Shown here piece after piece: positions 1 to 10,256 of a stretch of DNA of 64,000 nt. Position numbers and translations under genes: made by a program. Position 1 is the first letter of the stretch. Each line of letters opens with the position of its first letter. The stretch is taken from contig CM041777.1 in assembly GCA_023374045.1 (NCBI GenBank), positions 88,406,300 to 88,470,299 on the forward strand, read 5' to 3'. The DNA comes from Limonium bicolor (lineage: Eukaryota; Streptophyta; Magnoliopsida; Caryophyllales; Plumbaginaceae). The notes below the pieces were generated by a model. That model was not told the DNA's origin, ran no database searches, and saw only the letters and a program-made list of their open reading frames with translations.

Positions 1-1290
1 CTGTTCGGACCAGATGATGTGAAGGTATATCGAAACCTTGAGGTCGTTGAAAAGCCCATCATGAAAGGGCCGAAGGCAGAGTCGATCTATGTGATGTCAG
101 CAGAGGCTGCATACATAGACAAGACAAGAAGAAACGAGACAGCAGATTTGTGGCACATGCGGTTAGGTCATGTCAGCTACTCCAAGTTAGACGTGATGAT
201 GAAGAGGTCGATGTTGAAAGGGATTCCTCGGCTCGAGGTAAAGACCAATACGGTATGTGCAGGTTGTCAGTATGGAAAAGCACACCAACTACCGTACAAA
301 GAATCCAGCAACAAAGCAAAGGAGCCACTGGAGTTGGTTCACTCTGACATGTTCGGTCCGGTTAAGAAAACTTCAATCGGTGGGATGAAGTATATGGTGA
401 CCTTCATTGACGATTTCTCGAGGTATGTATGGATCTACTTCATGAAAGAAAAGTCCCAAGTCTTTGAAAAGTTTAAAGAGTTCAAGAAGACAGTGGAGTC
501 AGAGGTTGGTAAACAGATTCGTAGTCTGCGAACTGATAACGGAGGAGAGTACACCTCACAGGAGTACTTAAGCTTTCTGAAGGACTGCAAAATACGACAC
601 CAGTTTACTTGTCCAAACACTCCACAACAAAACGGTGTAGCAGAAAGAAAGAACAGGCACCTGCGGAGATATGTCGAAGTATGATCCATGCGAAGAATGT
701 TCTAGGAAGGTTTTGGGCAGAGGCGATGAATACTGCAGCCTTTGTGATCAATAGGCTTCCTCAACAAAGGTTAGAATTTTTATCACCATTTGAAAAGTTA
801 TGGAAGATAAAACCTGCTATTGGTCATCTTCGAGTGTTCGGATGTGTATGCTATGTATTTGTACCTGATCACTTACGTAGCAAGATGGAAAAGAAGGCCA
901 TCCAGTGTATCTTTGTCGGATACAACAGCCAGAGAAAAGGATGGAGGTGTTGTGATCCATCAAATAGGAAGTGCTACACATCTCGAAATGTGGTATTTGA
1001 TGAGTCTTCATCATGGTGGTCCTTAGATAGTGAAGTATTTCCTAGGGGAGTTGCAAGATCCACCAAGGACAGATGAACCTGAAGACGGTGGTACTGAAGA
1101 AGGCTTAGATCAAAACCCCTGGCGAACTGGTATTCACCAACCACCAGATGAAGAAGGTGATTCTGAAGCAGTGACATCACCTAGAAGATAAGTAGAATCA
1201 AGAAGCCAAATCCCAAGTATGCAAATGCGGCCATTGCTGAAAAAGTAGATGTGAAAGAGCCAGAGACTTTCGAAGAAGCATCCAAAGATC
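1..1290 (+). pseudogene. copia A integrase region (GAG-pre-integrase, zinc-binding HHCC, DDE core)
   Basis: The open frame from 19 carries the HHCC motif (WHMRLGH, then CAGCQYGK) and the integrase core: first Asp in LVHSDMFGP, second in RTDNGGEY, and the Glu in [11 protein letters not shown]. About 15 bases after the catalytic Glu motif, near 665, the reading shifts to another frame, where the rest of the domain follows ([18 protein letters not shown], then FVGYNSQRKGW) up to about 1075. From 1076 to 1290 the linker is degraded. In an intact element this part of the polyprotein would insert the cDNA into nuclear DNA. The single frameshift could be a mutation or an assembly error. Confidence 0.88.
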
Positions 1291-1307
1291 CAGAGTGAAT
1301 CAAAGCA

Positions 1308-2398
1308 ATGGAAGAAGAAGTGGTTGCACTAGAGCGCAATCAAACATGGGAGCTGGTACCCAAACCAAGAGAGGTGAAGCCGATCTCATGTAAGTGGGTG
1401 TACAAGCTAAAGCGTAACACAAATGGGTCAATCGAAAGGTATAAAGCTCGTCTAGTAGCTCGTGGATTTTCTCAACAGTATGGGCTGGACTATGATGAGA
1501 CATTTAGTCCAGTTGCAAAGCTTACTACAGTGAGAGTTATACTAGCACTAGCAGCCAGTAAAAATTAGAACTTGTGGCAAATGGATGTGAAGAACGCCTT
1601 CTTGCATGGAGAGTTAGATCGAGCAATCTATATGAATCAACCAACAGGATTTCAGAGTCAAGATCATCCTGAGTATGTGTGCAAACTTAGAAAGGCACTT
1701 TATGGCCTAAAGCAAGCACCAAGGGCGTGGTATGGTAAGATTGCTGAATTTCTTACTCATAATGGGTATTCGATGACATCTGCAGATTCTAGCTTGTTTG
1801 TTAAAGCAAAAGAAGGGAAACTAGCTGTAGTGCTAGTGTATGTGGATGATTTGATCATCACTGGTGATGATGAAAAAGAAGTTTCTAAAACTAGAGAAAA
1901 TCTGTCAGTTCAGTTTCAGATGAAAGAACTTGGACAGCTGAAGCACTTTCTTGGTCTCAAGATTGATCGCACCAAAAGAGAAATATGTCTTCATCAACTC
2001 AAGTCCAAAGATTTGCTGAAGAAGTTTGGAATGCTCAACTGCAAGCCGATCTCAACACCGATAGAGCCAAATGCTAGAATGTGTGCTAATGAAGGAAAAT
2101 ACCTGGAGGATGCTACGATGTATCGACAACTGGTGGGTAGTTTAATCTACTTAACCTTAACACGGCCTGATATCTCATTTGCAGTCGGTGTGTTAAGTCG
2201 TTATATGCAGAATCCAAAGAAACCTCATTTGGAAGCAGCTCGACGAGATACACGAAGCAGAGTATTTATGCTTGGATCCGGAGTAGTGTCTTGGTGTAGC
2301 AAGAGACAACCGACAATGTCATTGTCAACCACTGAAGCAGAGTATCGAGCAGCAGCTATGGCAGCTCAAGAAAGCACTTGTTTAATGCAGTTATTAAA
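1308..2398 (+). pseudogene. copia A reverse transcriptase and N-terminal RNase H
   Basis: The frame opens with the copia RT start ([10 protein letters not shown], then SCKWVYKLK and [10 protein letters not shown]). It has an in-frame stop at 1566-1568, where a Lys-Asn context is followed by TAG, and reopens at once with WQMDVKNAFLHGEL. The catalytic YVDD (LVYVDDLIITGDD) is intact. After PHLEAARR the RNase H domain jumps straight to a segment ending VFMLGSGVVSW; the stretch that normally holds the first catalytic Asp is missing, which implies a deletion of roughly 100 bp. The frame then runs to LLN, where the solo LTR is inserted. Confidence 0.88.
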
Positions 2399-3130
2399 TG
2401 TAACACCCCAACCGCTAATCCTATGCTTACCGTCCAATCATCCCACTAATCCAGAGTTACTCGAAGCGGAAATACTACTTACTACGGCGGGTGATACAGC
2501 GCCGCTAACCGCCCATACGGCTAGCAAGGCTATTCCTACTTACAGTGACGGTCTGATGAACATAGTATACCGAGCTACTAAAACATTACTTACTGATTAC
2601 AAAAGATAACAATATTACATTCCTGGATCACCGAGCATTTTAAGTGTATACTTACATCCCAATTCAACTTCCCAAAAGAATGAGTTTCTACAATCTACTC
2701 ATCTATACCCCAATCCAATACTTCCACTATCCAAAAAGGTGTACCCCATGGTACACCGGCTATTCAAAAACTACAGCCATGTACTACTCAGTACACAATC
2801 ATAATTCATTGTTTACAATCCAAAAAGAAGATAAAGAAATAAAACTACGTCTTCACATCTTCATCCTTCGCGAGTACCTGCGTGTAGTAAAAATGGTGCC
2901 CCAAGGGGCTCAGCAAACGCTGCGTATAGACTCCGCATATACCGCGTGCTAGCTAGGGCACGCCGACTATTTGACGTCCACTAAACATGCTGTTCATTAA
3001 TTACACACATACATGCTTTACATACATCATACAATCATGCTCAATACATTACACATTCCAAGGCAACAATACAATAGCACGCATCTTACTTACCTTCACA
3101 AGGTTAGCCAAATTATGCATCCGGGTTAAT

Positions 3131-3235
3131 CGGAATGCTTTTACTTTTACTCATTACTTACTTTTTCTTACTTACACTTACTTACTTTCATTTACTTTAC
3201 TTACTCATTCTTACTTACTTACTCATACTCAAGTT
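3131..3235. repeat. TTAC/CTTA microsatellite-like tract
   Basis: Imperfect tetranucleotide repeats (ACTT in register) fill this stretch of the solo LTR. The open frames across it are low-complexity artefacts. Confidence 0.7.
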
Positions 3236-3930
3236 AAGTCGTCGGGACCTCCGGCCCTGGGGACTACGCCGTCCCACCTCCGGGATTTACTTGACTCACC
3301 AATCCGGGATGCTACCCACTTAAGGGATTTGGGCCGCGGACCAGTTTAAGAGCCAGGAATTGGAGCCAACCTCTCGTGACTCCGCATCCTCACGCGTGGC
3401 CGAAACTATATCGGACTTCTACTCATTCCAATTTAATTACCAATTTAAGTTAGATTGGTTAGCTTGTTAGGAATAAGTTAGAAGCCCAAACACATTCACA
3501 ATCGGTCACAGTATATTGCAACATTCATACAAGCATTCAAATTCATCCATACATTTCATGAATTATACAAACTAAATTTAAAGACAATATACATACAACA
3601 CTACATATTCACAAGTAAACATGATAACTCCGATTCGTGCATTTATCTTATTTGGTGATCAATTAGCACACAACACACAAATCAGAGTAACCAAGATAGC
3701 ATACGGGGCATGAGGAATCCATACCGTTCACCGTTGTACGTGTTTCCGAACGTCCTTCCGGTGTCACAAATCAAATCCTATTATATATATACAATTGAAT
3801 GATTAATATAACTATCATTAACTTAACTCATACTTACTATGTCCTTATACTTCTTACTCCCACACATTACTTACTTATTTTTCATTACCTTAGGTTTTAT
3901 TTTCTTACTTAAGATTGGCAGCTTTACATG

Positions 3931-3976
3931 TATATATATATATATATATATATGTGGGTACATATATATATATATA
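3931..3976. repeat. (TA)n microsatellite
   Basis: Two blocks of alternating TA are separated by a short GTGGGTAC spacer, inside the solo LTR. Confidence 0.85.
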
Positions 3977-4006
3977 ATTATTATTTAAATAATTTTTTTT
4001 TTACTG

Positions 4007-4405
4007 GACCGAACTTGCAAGTCCGGTCGCAAGTCCGGTCCATTCCAGTAGCTCACATTACCGAATTTTCCCGGCCCGACTGAACTTGCAAGTCTGGTCG
4101 CAAGTTCGGTCCATTCCAGAAGCTCACATTACGGAAATTTTCTGGCCGACCGAACTTGCAAGTCCGGTCGCAAGTTCGGTCCATTCCAGAAGGTTTCATC
4201 GGGGAATTTTTCTGGCTCGACCGAACTTGCAAGTCCGGTCGCAAGTTCGGTCGATCCCAGTAGGTTACAGACGGGAGAATTTTCTGGTCCGACCGAACTT
4301 GCAAGTCCGGTCGCAAGTTCGGTCCATTCCAGAAGCATTCCCGTCTTTGTAAATCTGGGCTCGACCGACCTTGCAAGTCCGGTCCCAAGGTCGGTCCGGC
4401 CCAGT
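4007..4405. repeat. 71-bp palindromic tandem repeat, five units and a partial sixth
   Basis: Units start at 4007, 4078, 4148, 4219, 4291 and 4363 (period 70-72). Each begins with a hairpin: arm GACCGAACTTGC, a 10-base loop, then GCAAGTTCGGTC, followed by a variable spacer containing a CATTCCAG-like box. In the sixth unit the left arm reads GACCGACCTTG and the right arm CAAGGTCGGTC, so both arms changed together. Open frames on both strands here are by-products of the palindromes. Confidence 0.9.
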
Positions 4406-6259
4406 ACTTTCATTTTTGTTTCTGTTTTCAGTCCCCTCTTTTACCCATTACTTCCCCATTGTTCCTACACTTAATCCCACATGTTTTAACACTTATTAAA
4501 CCTCCTAATACACCTTAATTCATTCATTAACTCTCTATACATTTCTATACTAATTCACTCACATAATTTTCCAAGTTTCCCTCAACACTTACACTAGTTC
4601 TTCTCTAGTTGCATTTGTCTACAGATTTTAACATTTACACTCCCCTTCTACATCTCCCTCTTATATTGACATTTCTAACACCCCTAATGCATTTAGAATA
4701 CATTATCTATCTCTCTCAACTTACCCTCTACCTATCTTAATCAAAATCTGTTACAACCTACATTATTCACCTAGTTTCTAATTCACTAAGTGTTCTAATC
4801 CTAGACAAATTTTGCCATAGTCCCCCCTATACTTTTATACTCTCACCTCATTGTTTCAATCACATTTTAACACCTACTCCACCTGTTTATACACAACAAC
4901 AATATACCAAGTTCATCCACACAAATACTACCCATCCAACACTACAAAATTCCTGCACTTCACATTACAATCCCAATATAGTTTATGACAGTTTTAAATT
5001 GTTTTCAAAGGTTTAAAAACACTTTCATTCTCTTATATATTACTCTACTACTCAATACCATTTTCATTACCAAATTCAAACTTCTACAAATCTGTTACAA
5101 CACATATACAAGGCTACACAAAAGAGCATTCTTACCTTGTTGCTCCTCTAGATTTTCTTTTCTCTTTTTCTTCTTCCTTCTCTTTTCACCGTTTAGCAAA
5201 CACAAATTCTCTACTCTACAACCCACATACATACACATTTCAATACACTAACAACTAACCCTAGCTATATTAAGTTTTAAGTAGGTTTTAGGGTTTAGAA
5301 TTCTCATTACCTTGCAAGGGTGTAAATGAAGCTTGGAGTGGCTCAAGAAAAAATTCAACTCCACCAACAAGGCCAAAATCGGCTAGCATAAAGAAGCAAG
5401 CAAGGGTTTTAGTTTTCATTTTCGTTTTGCCCTTGAGGCTAGAAAAAGATGGAGTTTTAGGAATATTTTTACCTTAAAAGAACAAGGAGAAGGAGGGCCT
5501 TCTAATGGTGGTCTTGAAGCTCCAAATGGGACATACCCATAAAAACGAAAATGTTGGTTTTCGAATTTTGAAAGGATGAAAATGTAGCTCTTGATGAGAG
5601 GATTCCAATGGTATACTTTTTATAATTTTTGGAAGGGATTAAAGGGGGTTACAAGATGAGAGAAGTAGTATTTTTGTGTGGCTTCCTTTTCTCCATGGAT
5701 GATCGATGAGGAAGAAGAAGGAAGAAAAGAGAGGGTGCTGGGTGAGGGGTATTACGTGAGTGAAGATAGAATGGAGAAGGAGAGAGTGTGTGTGTGGGTA
5801 GTATATGTTTGCTTTTTCACTTTTTAATTTCTTTGTCTTTTTGCAAATGAAAAGGGAATTAATAGTGTGAGAGAGGGGTATGGGATCGGACACACACACA
5901 CAGACCATGAGGGTCTTAAAATTTTATTTACAAAGTTGGACACATAAGTTTGTGTTATTTATATTTCTACCCCACAACTCCCCGTTTTTGACAGTTTTTA
6001 CTAATTTCTCGTTTTATTGATTTTATTGGTTCTAAAGCTTCACTAATATTTATTAATGATTATTTAGTTGACCAAAATTGTTACGAGTCTATTTGACCCG
6101 CTTAAAGACACGTTTTCCCGGTTATCTCGAAAAACGCGCTTTAAGGTTCGTTAGTGATTTTAATCCGTTTCCTTCGGGATTTATTCCCTCATGATTATTT
6201 AAGCTTCTAAATTATTCATTAGCCTAATTAATCACTATTTTTAATTACGGGGTATTTCA

Positions 6260-6556
6260 TTAAAGGGCTTGTATCAACCGACCAAGTACAACATCGTGCT
6301 ATATTGTAACAATTTGTCAGCAATACGGTTAGCAGAGAATCCAGTCTTCCATGCTAGAACCAAGCACGTAGAGGTGCACTATCATTTCCTCAGGGAAAAG
6401 GTTTTGCAAGAAGAGATTCAGTTGAAGTACATCAAAACTGAGAACCAAGCTGCAGATCTGTTCACAAAAGGCTTGAGTGGCAACAAGCTCAAAAATTTCT
6501 ATAATCAGTTAGGAATAATAAAAAGAGATGAAGCTGGTGTTGAGAGGGAGTGTTGA
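6260..6556 (+). pseudogene. copia A C-terminal RNase H and polyprotein end
   Basis: This is the continuation of the RNase H domain beyond the solo LTR. It contains CNNLSAIRLAENP, FHARTKHVEVHYHFLRE and the terminal AADLFTKGL motif, with a D-to-N change in the usual CDN triplet (CNN). The frame ends with EREC and a stop. The last two codons, TGT TGA, are also the first six bases of the 3' LTR, so the coding region overlaps the LTR. Positions 6260-6264 are the right copy of the TTAAA duplication. Confidence 0.85.
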
Positions 6557-6792
6557 AGAAAATCAACACCAACTTTACCAACCCAAGTTAGGCATCGTCC
6601 CACCGTCCAGTTCACCATTGTTGAAATTGTAGTAAACGTATTGTAGTAGTTAGCCATTATATTGGACTACGGCAGTTTTGTGTTGCATTTGTTTTACTAT
6701 AAATAGGCTTGTAATCTGATGAATGAAATCATCCCTTGCTAAATCCAAATACTTACCTTCTTATTGAGAGCTTTGGTTACTTCATTTCAACA
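6551..6792 (+). repeat. 3' LTR of copia A (242 bp)
   Basis: It starts TGTTGAAG right after a purine-rich tract (6541-6550, TGAGAGGGAG) and ends TTTCAACA, giving a TGTTGAA/TTCAACA inverted end pair. It contains a TATA box near 6698. The flank after the LTR is CATGT; the partner duplication lies off the window. The matching 5' LTR is not present. Confidence 0.8.
6698..6705 (+). promoter_or_regulatory. TATA box in copia A LTR
   Basis: The sequence TATAAATA lies in the middle of the LTR, where a plant LTR promoter places its core element. About 30 bases further on would be the transcript start. This is a sequence match only. Confidence 0.5.
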
Positions 6793-8684
6793 CATGTATG
6801 TTTAGTACTGACGATTGAAACCAAAACAAATGATTACATAATTAGCATGAGTATGTAGATTAGAATTGAAAAATACCTTTTGAGTGTAGTTCCAAAAAGA
6901 GGACAAAGCATGTATGTTCCTTTAATCACAGGCAAACAGCATCCAGTTCTTCTTCGGTTGATAGCAATGCAAAATTACAGAACAATACTCTTTTGCTCCA
7001 CATAAAAATTGATCGATTAGCACAAAATAATCAATCAACACTGTAATTACAAGCGATGCACTAGTTAGTGAAGATTGACAACAAATATTGAAAACAAAAA
7101 GGGGAAAATTACGGAACGAAAGCCAAATTATGAGTGAGTATCCACCATGTAGCAAAATTTGAGCGCAGAGAATCTGTTCCTTAGTTTGCCAGTTCGCATT
7201 GCAAAATTGCAGTGAAGATGATCGAGAATAGACAGAACCAATGACTGGGTTGAAGATAAGTTGCAGTTGATCGATTATTTCAGGTCCCAAATGGAGGCCT
7301 ATCCACAATTGAACATGAAGTATTTAAGATTAAAAAAATTACAGCTAAATCTTTAGCAAAGAATCAAAGAGATCAATTATGACAAATCCAAGAACAGTGT
7401 AAAAGAGAATTCAAAGTATTTAACCATAGTATTCCAGTTACAGTTAACCTTCCTATGCTCCTACTAGTAAAAATGTATAGTGTACCACAGCCCAGAACAT
7501 TCATTTAAGCACCCTGTTTAAATTACATCCAACATATCCATTATTGGTTCCGACAAGCTCAGAACCAGCTAAACCGTCAAATTTTGATATAGTATTTGGT
7601 GTTAGTTAGACAGCTAAGCCGTCTAATTTTGATATAGTATTGGAGAAAGGAGTATATAAATCCAATATTCTTATATAACAATAATAATAAACTACATTGC
7701 AAAAAAGTAAGGGATTAATCTATTCCATCATTCCAGATTTTCCCTGAGGGGAAATGAAAAAGGAGAAAAGGAAGCAACTAAGCACATCGAGAAAAATAAT
7801 TCATCAACCATATTCAACAACATACTGTGGCTTTTTCAAACTCAGCCTATCAAGATCTTTATAACATGCAGTTAGGGTTACAACATAGACCCAAGCACAG
7901 GCCTTGATTCTAGAAATTAAAATACACATAGCCACAACCCCAAGCTCCTGAAGATTGACAACAATTATTGAATTCAAACCGTGACTGTGTTGATTTGCTA
8001 ATTGCTAATTGGCAAGGTAGGATAGCAAATTAAATTACCGTGAGTGAATATGCACCAGTACTGATAGCAAAACTAGCTAGCGTAAAGAATTGTTGTTCGC
8101 CAGTTAACACTGCAAAATTACAGTGATCGTGTACACTATACAGAAGAACTCAGCGCTGATCGATGAAGAGATGAGGAGAATGAAAATTACCATGAGTATA
8201 TTACCGGTTCCAGTGAGAATCACTGGCTAGCGTACGGTGGTGGACATGGCAAGCAGAGCAACAGAGAAGGCGCAGCAAAAGAGAAAGAGAGGGAGCGTCG
8301 GTGGTGTTGGGCAGCAACTGGAGTTGCGACGGAGGGGCAACGACTGGATGAGGAGATAGGCAGCGACGATGGTGGAGTTGGGCAGCAACTGAAGCAGTGG
8401 CAACTATGGCGGAAGACGGTGAAAGAGAGGGAGCGACGGTGATCGAGCATAGAGAGGGAGGTTGAAGGTGATCGAGAGAGAGCTACGGCGCGGGGAAAGA
8501 TGGCTGAGGAAAGAATGTGGCGGGGCGTAATACTAAGGGTTTTAAGAGATGTTCATGAACAACGGTCGTTTAAAAGTTCAGATAAAATTACGGTTAATAC
8601 CAAACCGTCTTTTATTAAGCTTTTTAAAAGATGGTTCCTTATGAACCGCCTACGGAGTAAAGGCTACGCTCGGACTTGGTCTAA
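6793..8684. other. intergenic DNA with an old direct duplication, no recognised gene
   Basis: No convincing coding frame is seen. A roughly 210-bp segment at 7071-7280 is similar to 7951-8165: both have GATTGACAACAA near the start, then GTGAGT(A/G)...CACCA, a GCCAGTT block, TGCAAAATT and CAGTGA, and GATCGAT near the end. A shorter direct pair sharing AATTTTGATATAGTATT occurs near 7580 and 7630. From 8220 to 8500 the DNA is purine-rich with repeats of a GGGCAGCAACTG block. Confidence 0.45.
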
Positions 8685-8868
8685 GGGTGCGTTCTATATC
8701 GAGCTTTTGTTCATAGATTAATCTGTCTCATATGGCCACATGTCCTTTACTGATTTGTTATTTAATTAGTTGGAACCCACCATCTGTCTCACACAAGAGC
8801 TTTAACTTAAAGCTTCATTTTGTAGCTTTATAATTGCAGGGAGATTAATCCCCCTGTCGAACGCGGCC
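8685..8868. mobile_element. Tourist-like (PIF/Harbinger) MITE, candidate
   Basis: The flanks are TAA at 8682-8684 and 8869-8871, a 3-bp target duplication. The ends are GGGTGCGTTC and, reversed, GGCCGCGTTC: 8 of 10 bases match, and they resemble common plant Tourist termini. AGATTAATC lies near both ends. It is 184 bp and has no coding capacity. The short TIR makes the call moderate. Confidence 0.45.
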
Positions 8869-8889
8869 TAAATGTGGTATTTTTGATTT

Positions 8890-10254
8890 TGGTATTTTTG
8901 ACAAAAAATATCAAACCGTCATCACAAACAACAATTTTTAAAACAACCACAAATATATCAGCATAAAAACAACCAACAATTTATGCTGCAAATAATGAAT
9001 ACCGTAAACAAAGGCGGAGCCAGAAAACTGTAATTAAAAGGGTGAGAAATTTTAATAATATTAATTAATATTTAAATTTATTTTAATAAATTAATTTAAA
9101 TTTTCAATATTTATAATTATATTTTAAAAATGATATTATATATTAAATTTGACACAAAATTAAATCAAAATTGAAATATAGATTAATATATTATAAATTA
9201 GTTTATTTTCCCTTTTTAATTTTTAGTTTTTTTATAAAGATTGGTATACTAGATTATAAATTAATGAAAATAATATAGAACAGTAGTTTTAAACTAGTAT
9301 GTTTTTCTAAATTGTTTTTGAATTTCATTAAATAATATTAATTGAATAGATATATTGTTTTAACTACAAATATATGTTTAAAATAAATATTTTATCAACA
9401 ATTAAACAATATACAATAATAAAATAATAAGTGATATATGTATATATATATTCGTTTACAGTCAATTATTTTATTATTTTAAAAAATTACTTTTTCATTT
9501 CAATGATATTATTTATTCCTTTTTAAAATTTAAATAATCTTAAGTATTAATACATTGAAATGTTATATTAAATACTAATATATAATCCATAAAAATTATA
9601 TTTTTATATATAACATCTAATATATTGGCTCTAAATAAAATGGTTTATTTCTTTATTTTTTTACAAATTATGTAAAAAATTTATTTATAAATAATATGTA
9701 TACATATTATAAATTAATTGTCATTAAAATATTAATAAAGAATAATAATTATTAAAGGCTATAATTGAATATCTACATATATTTTAAACTTATTAACAAA
9801 AAAATTGTTTTGAAATGTAATATAAAATTTTTAATTTGTAACAACGAAAACGGTAAACGCACTGCACAAAACTTACTATTCAAACAGACAGACGAAACTG
9901 CCGCCTGCGAACACTAGTTTTCAAAAACAACCAGCACAAAACAACCAACAAAACTACCACAAAACAGCGAGCCAAACAACCAGACCAAAACAACCACAAC
10001 TACAACAAAAAAAACCAAACCGAACGCAGCCAAAATGACGGTTCATTAATTACCGTCTTTTATAATGTGTAATTAAAAGGTGGTTTTACAGTCACGTCTT
10101 ATAAGATATATTACCGCAAAAAAATAAACACTTTAAACGACAATTAGTCTCTAACAGTCTTTAAAATTCATTCGTGTGCGCGGAGGGAGTTATTTGACGG
10201 TTTTATGTTGAACCGTCTTATAATCCACCGTTTTAGATATTTTGTCTACTAGTG
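8890..10254. mobile_element. CACTA-like nonautonomous remnant with very AT-rich core
   Basis: The right end read on the minus strand begins CACTAGTAGACAAAATATC, a CACTA-type terminus followed by several GACGGT/ACCGTC subterminal motifs (10040-10235). At the left a GACAAAAAATATC segment with AAACCGTC (about 8900-8925) mirrors the right-end interior, but no clean CACTA or matching 3-bp duplication is seen there. The core at about 9040-9850 is extremely AT-rich without genes. The right end abuts the last exon of the plant-mobile-domain gene. Confidence 0.35.
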
Positions 10255-10256
10255 TG

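Larger units (their letters stand above)
2399..6259 (-). mobile_element. 3.86-kb solo LTR of a Ty3/gypsy-type element
   Basis: The ends are TGTAACACCCC and GGGGTATTTCA, imperfect inverted ends of TG..CA type, flanked on both sides by TTAAA (2394-2398 and 6260-6264). No coding domain or second LTR copy is seen inside, so it reads as a solo LTR left by recombination between the two LTRs of a large element. Minus orientation is chosen because the two related LTRs at 39858 and 58054 begin TGAAATACCCC on the plus strand. Inside are TTAC and TA microsatellites, a 71-bp satellite and long AT-rich stretches. The family is probably a gypsy chromovirus; this is inferred from the termini. Confidence 0.82.
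1..6792 (+). mobile_element. Ty1/copia retrotransposon A, 3' part, interrupted by a solo LTR
   Basis: The 5' LTR and gag lie outside the window. Visible in order are the GAG-pre-integrase and integrase region, reverse transcriptase, RNase H and a 3' LTR at 6551-6792. The order integrase before RT is the Ty1/copia arrangement. A 3.86-kb solo LTR (2399-6259) sits in the RNase H coding sequence, flanked by the 5-bp duplication TTAAA; removing it restores reading through LLN into LYQPTKY. The element also has a frameshift near 665, an in-frame stop at 1566 and an internal RNase H deletion near 2240, so it is dead. The lineage could be Tork-like, but this is not certain. Confidence 0.93.

Noticed and set aside
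4053..4413. Overlapping open frames on both strands with repeated peptides
   Set aside because: They are by-products of the 71-bp palindromic satellite and shift with it; no protein family is matched.
9905..10254. Short CACTA MITE from CACTAGTTTTCAAAAAC to the right terminus
   Set aside because: The left sequence shares only CACTAGT and CAAAA with the right end, and flanking triplets do not match (GAA versus TGC).
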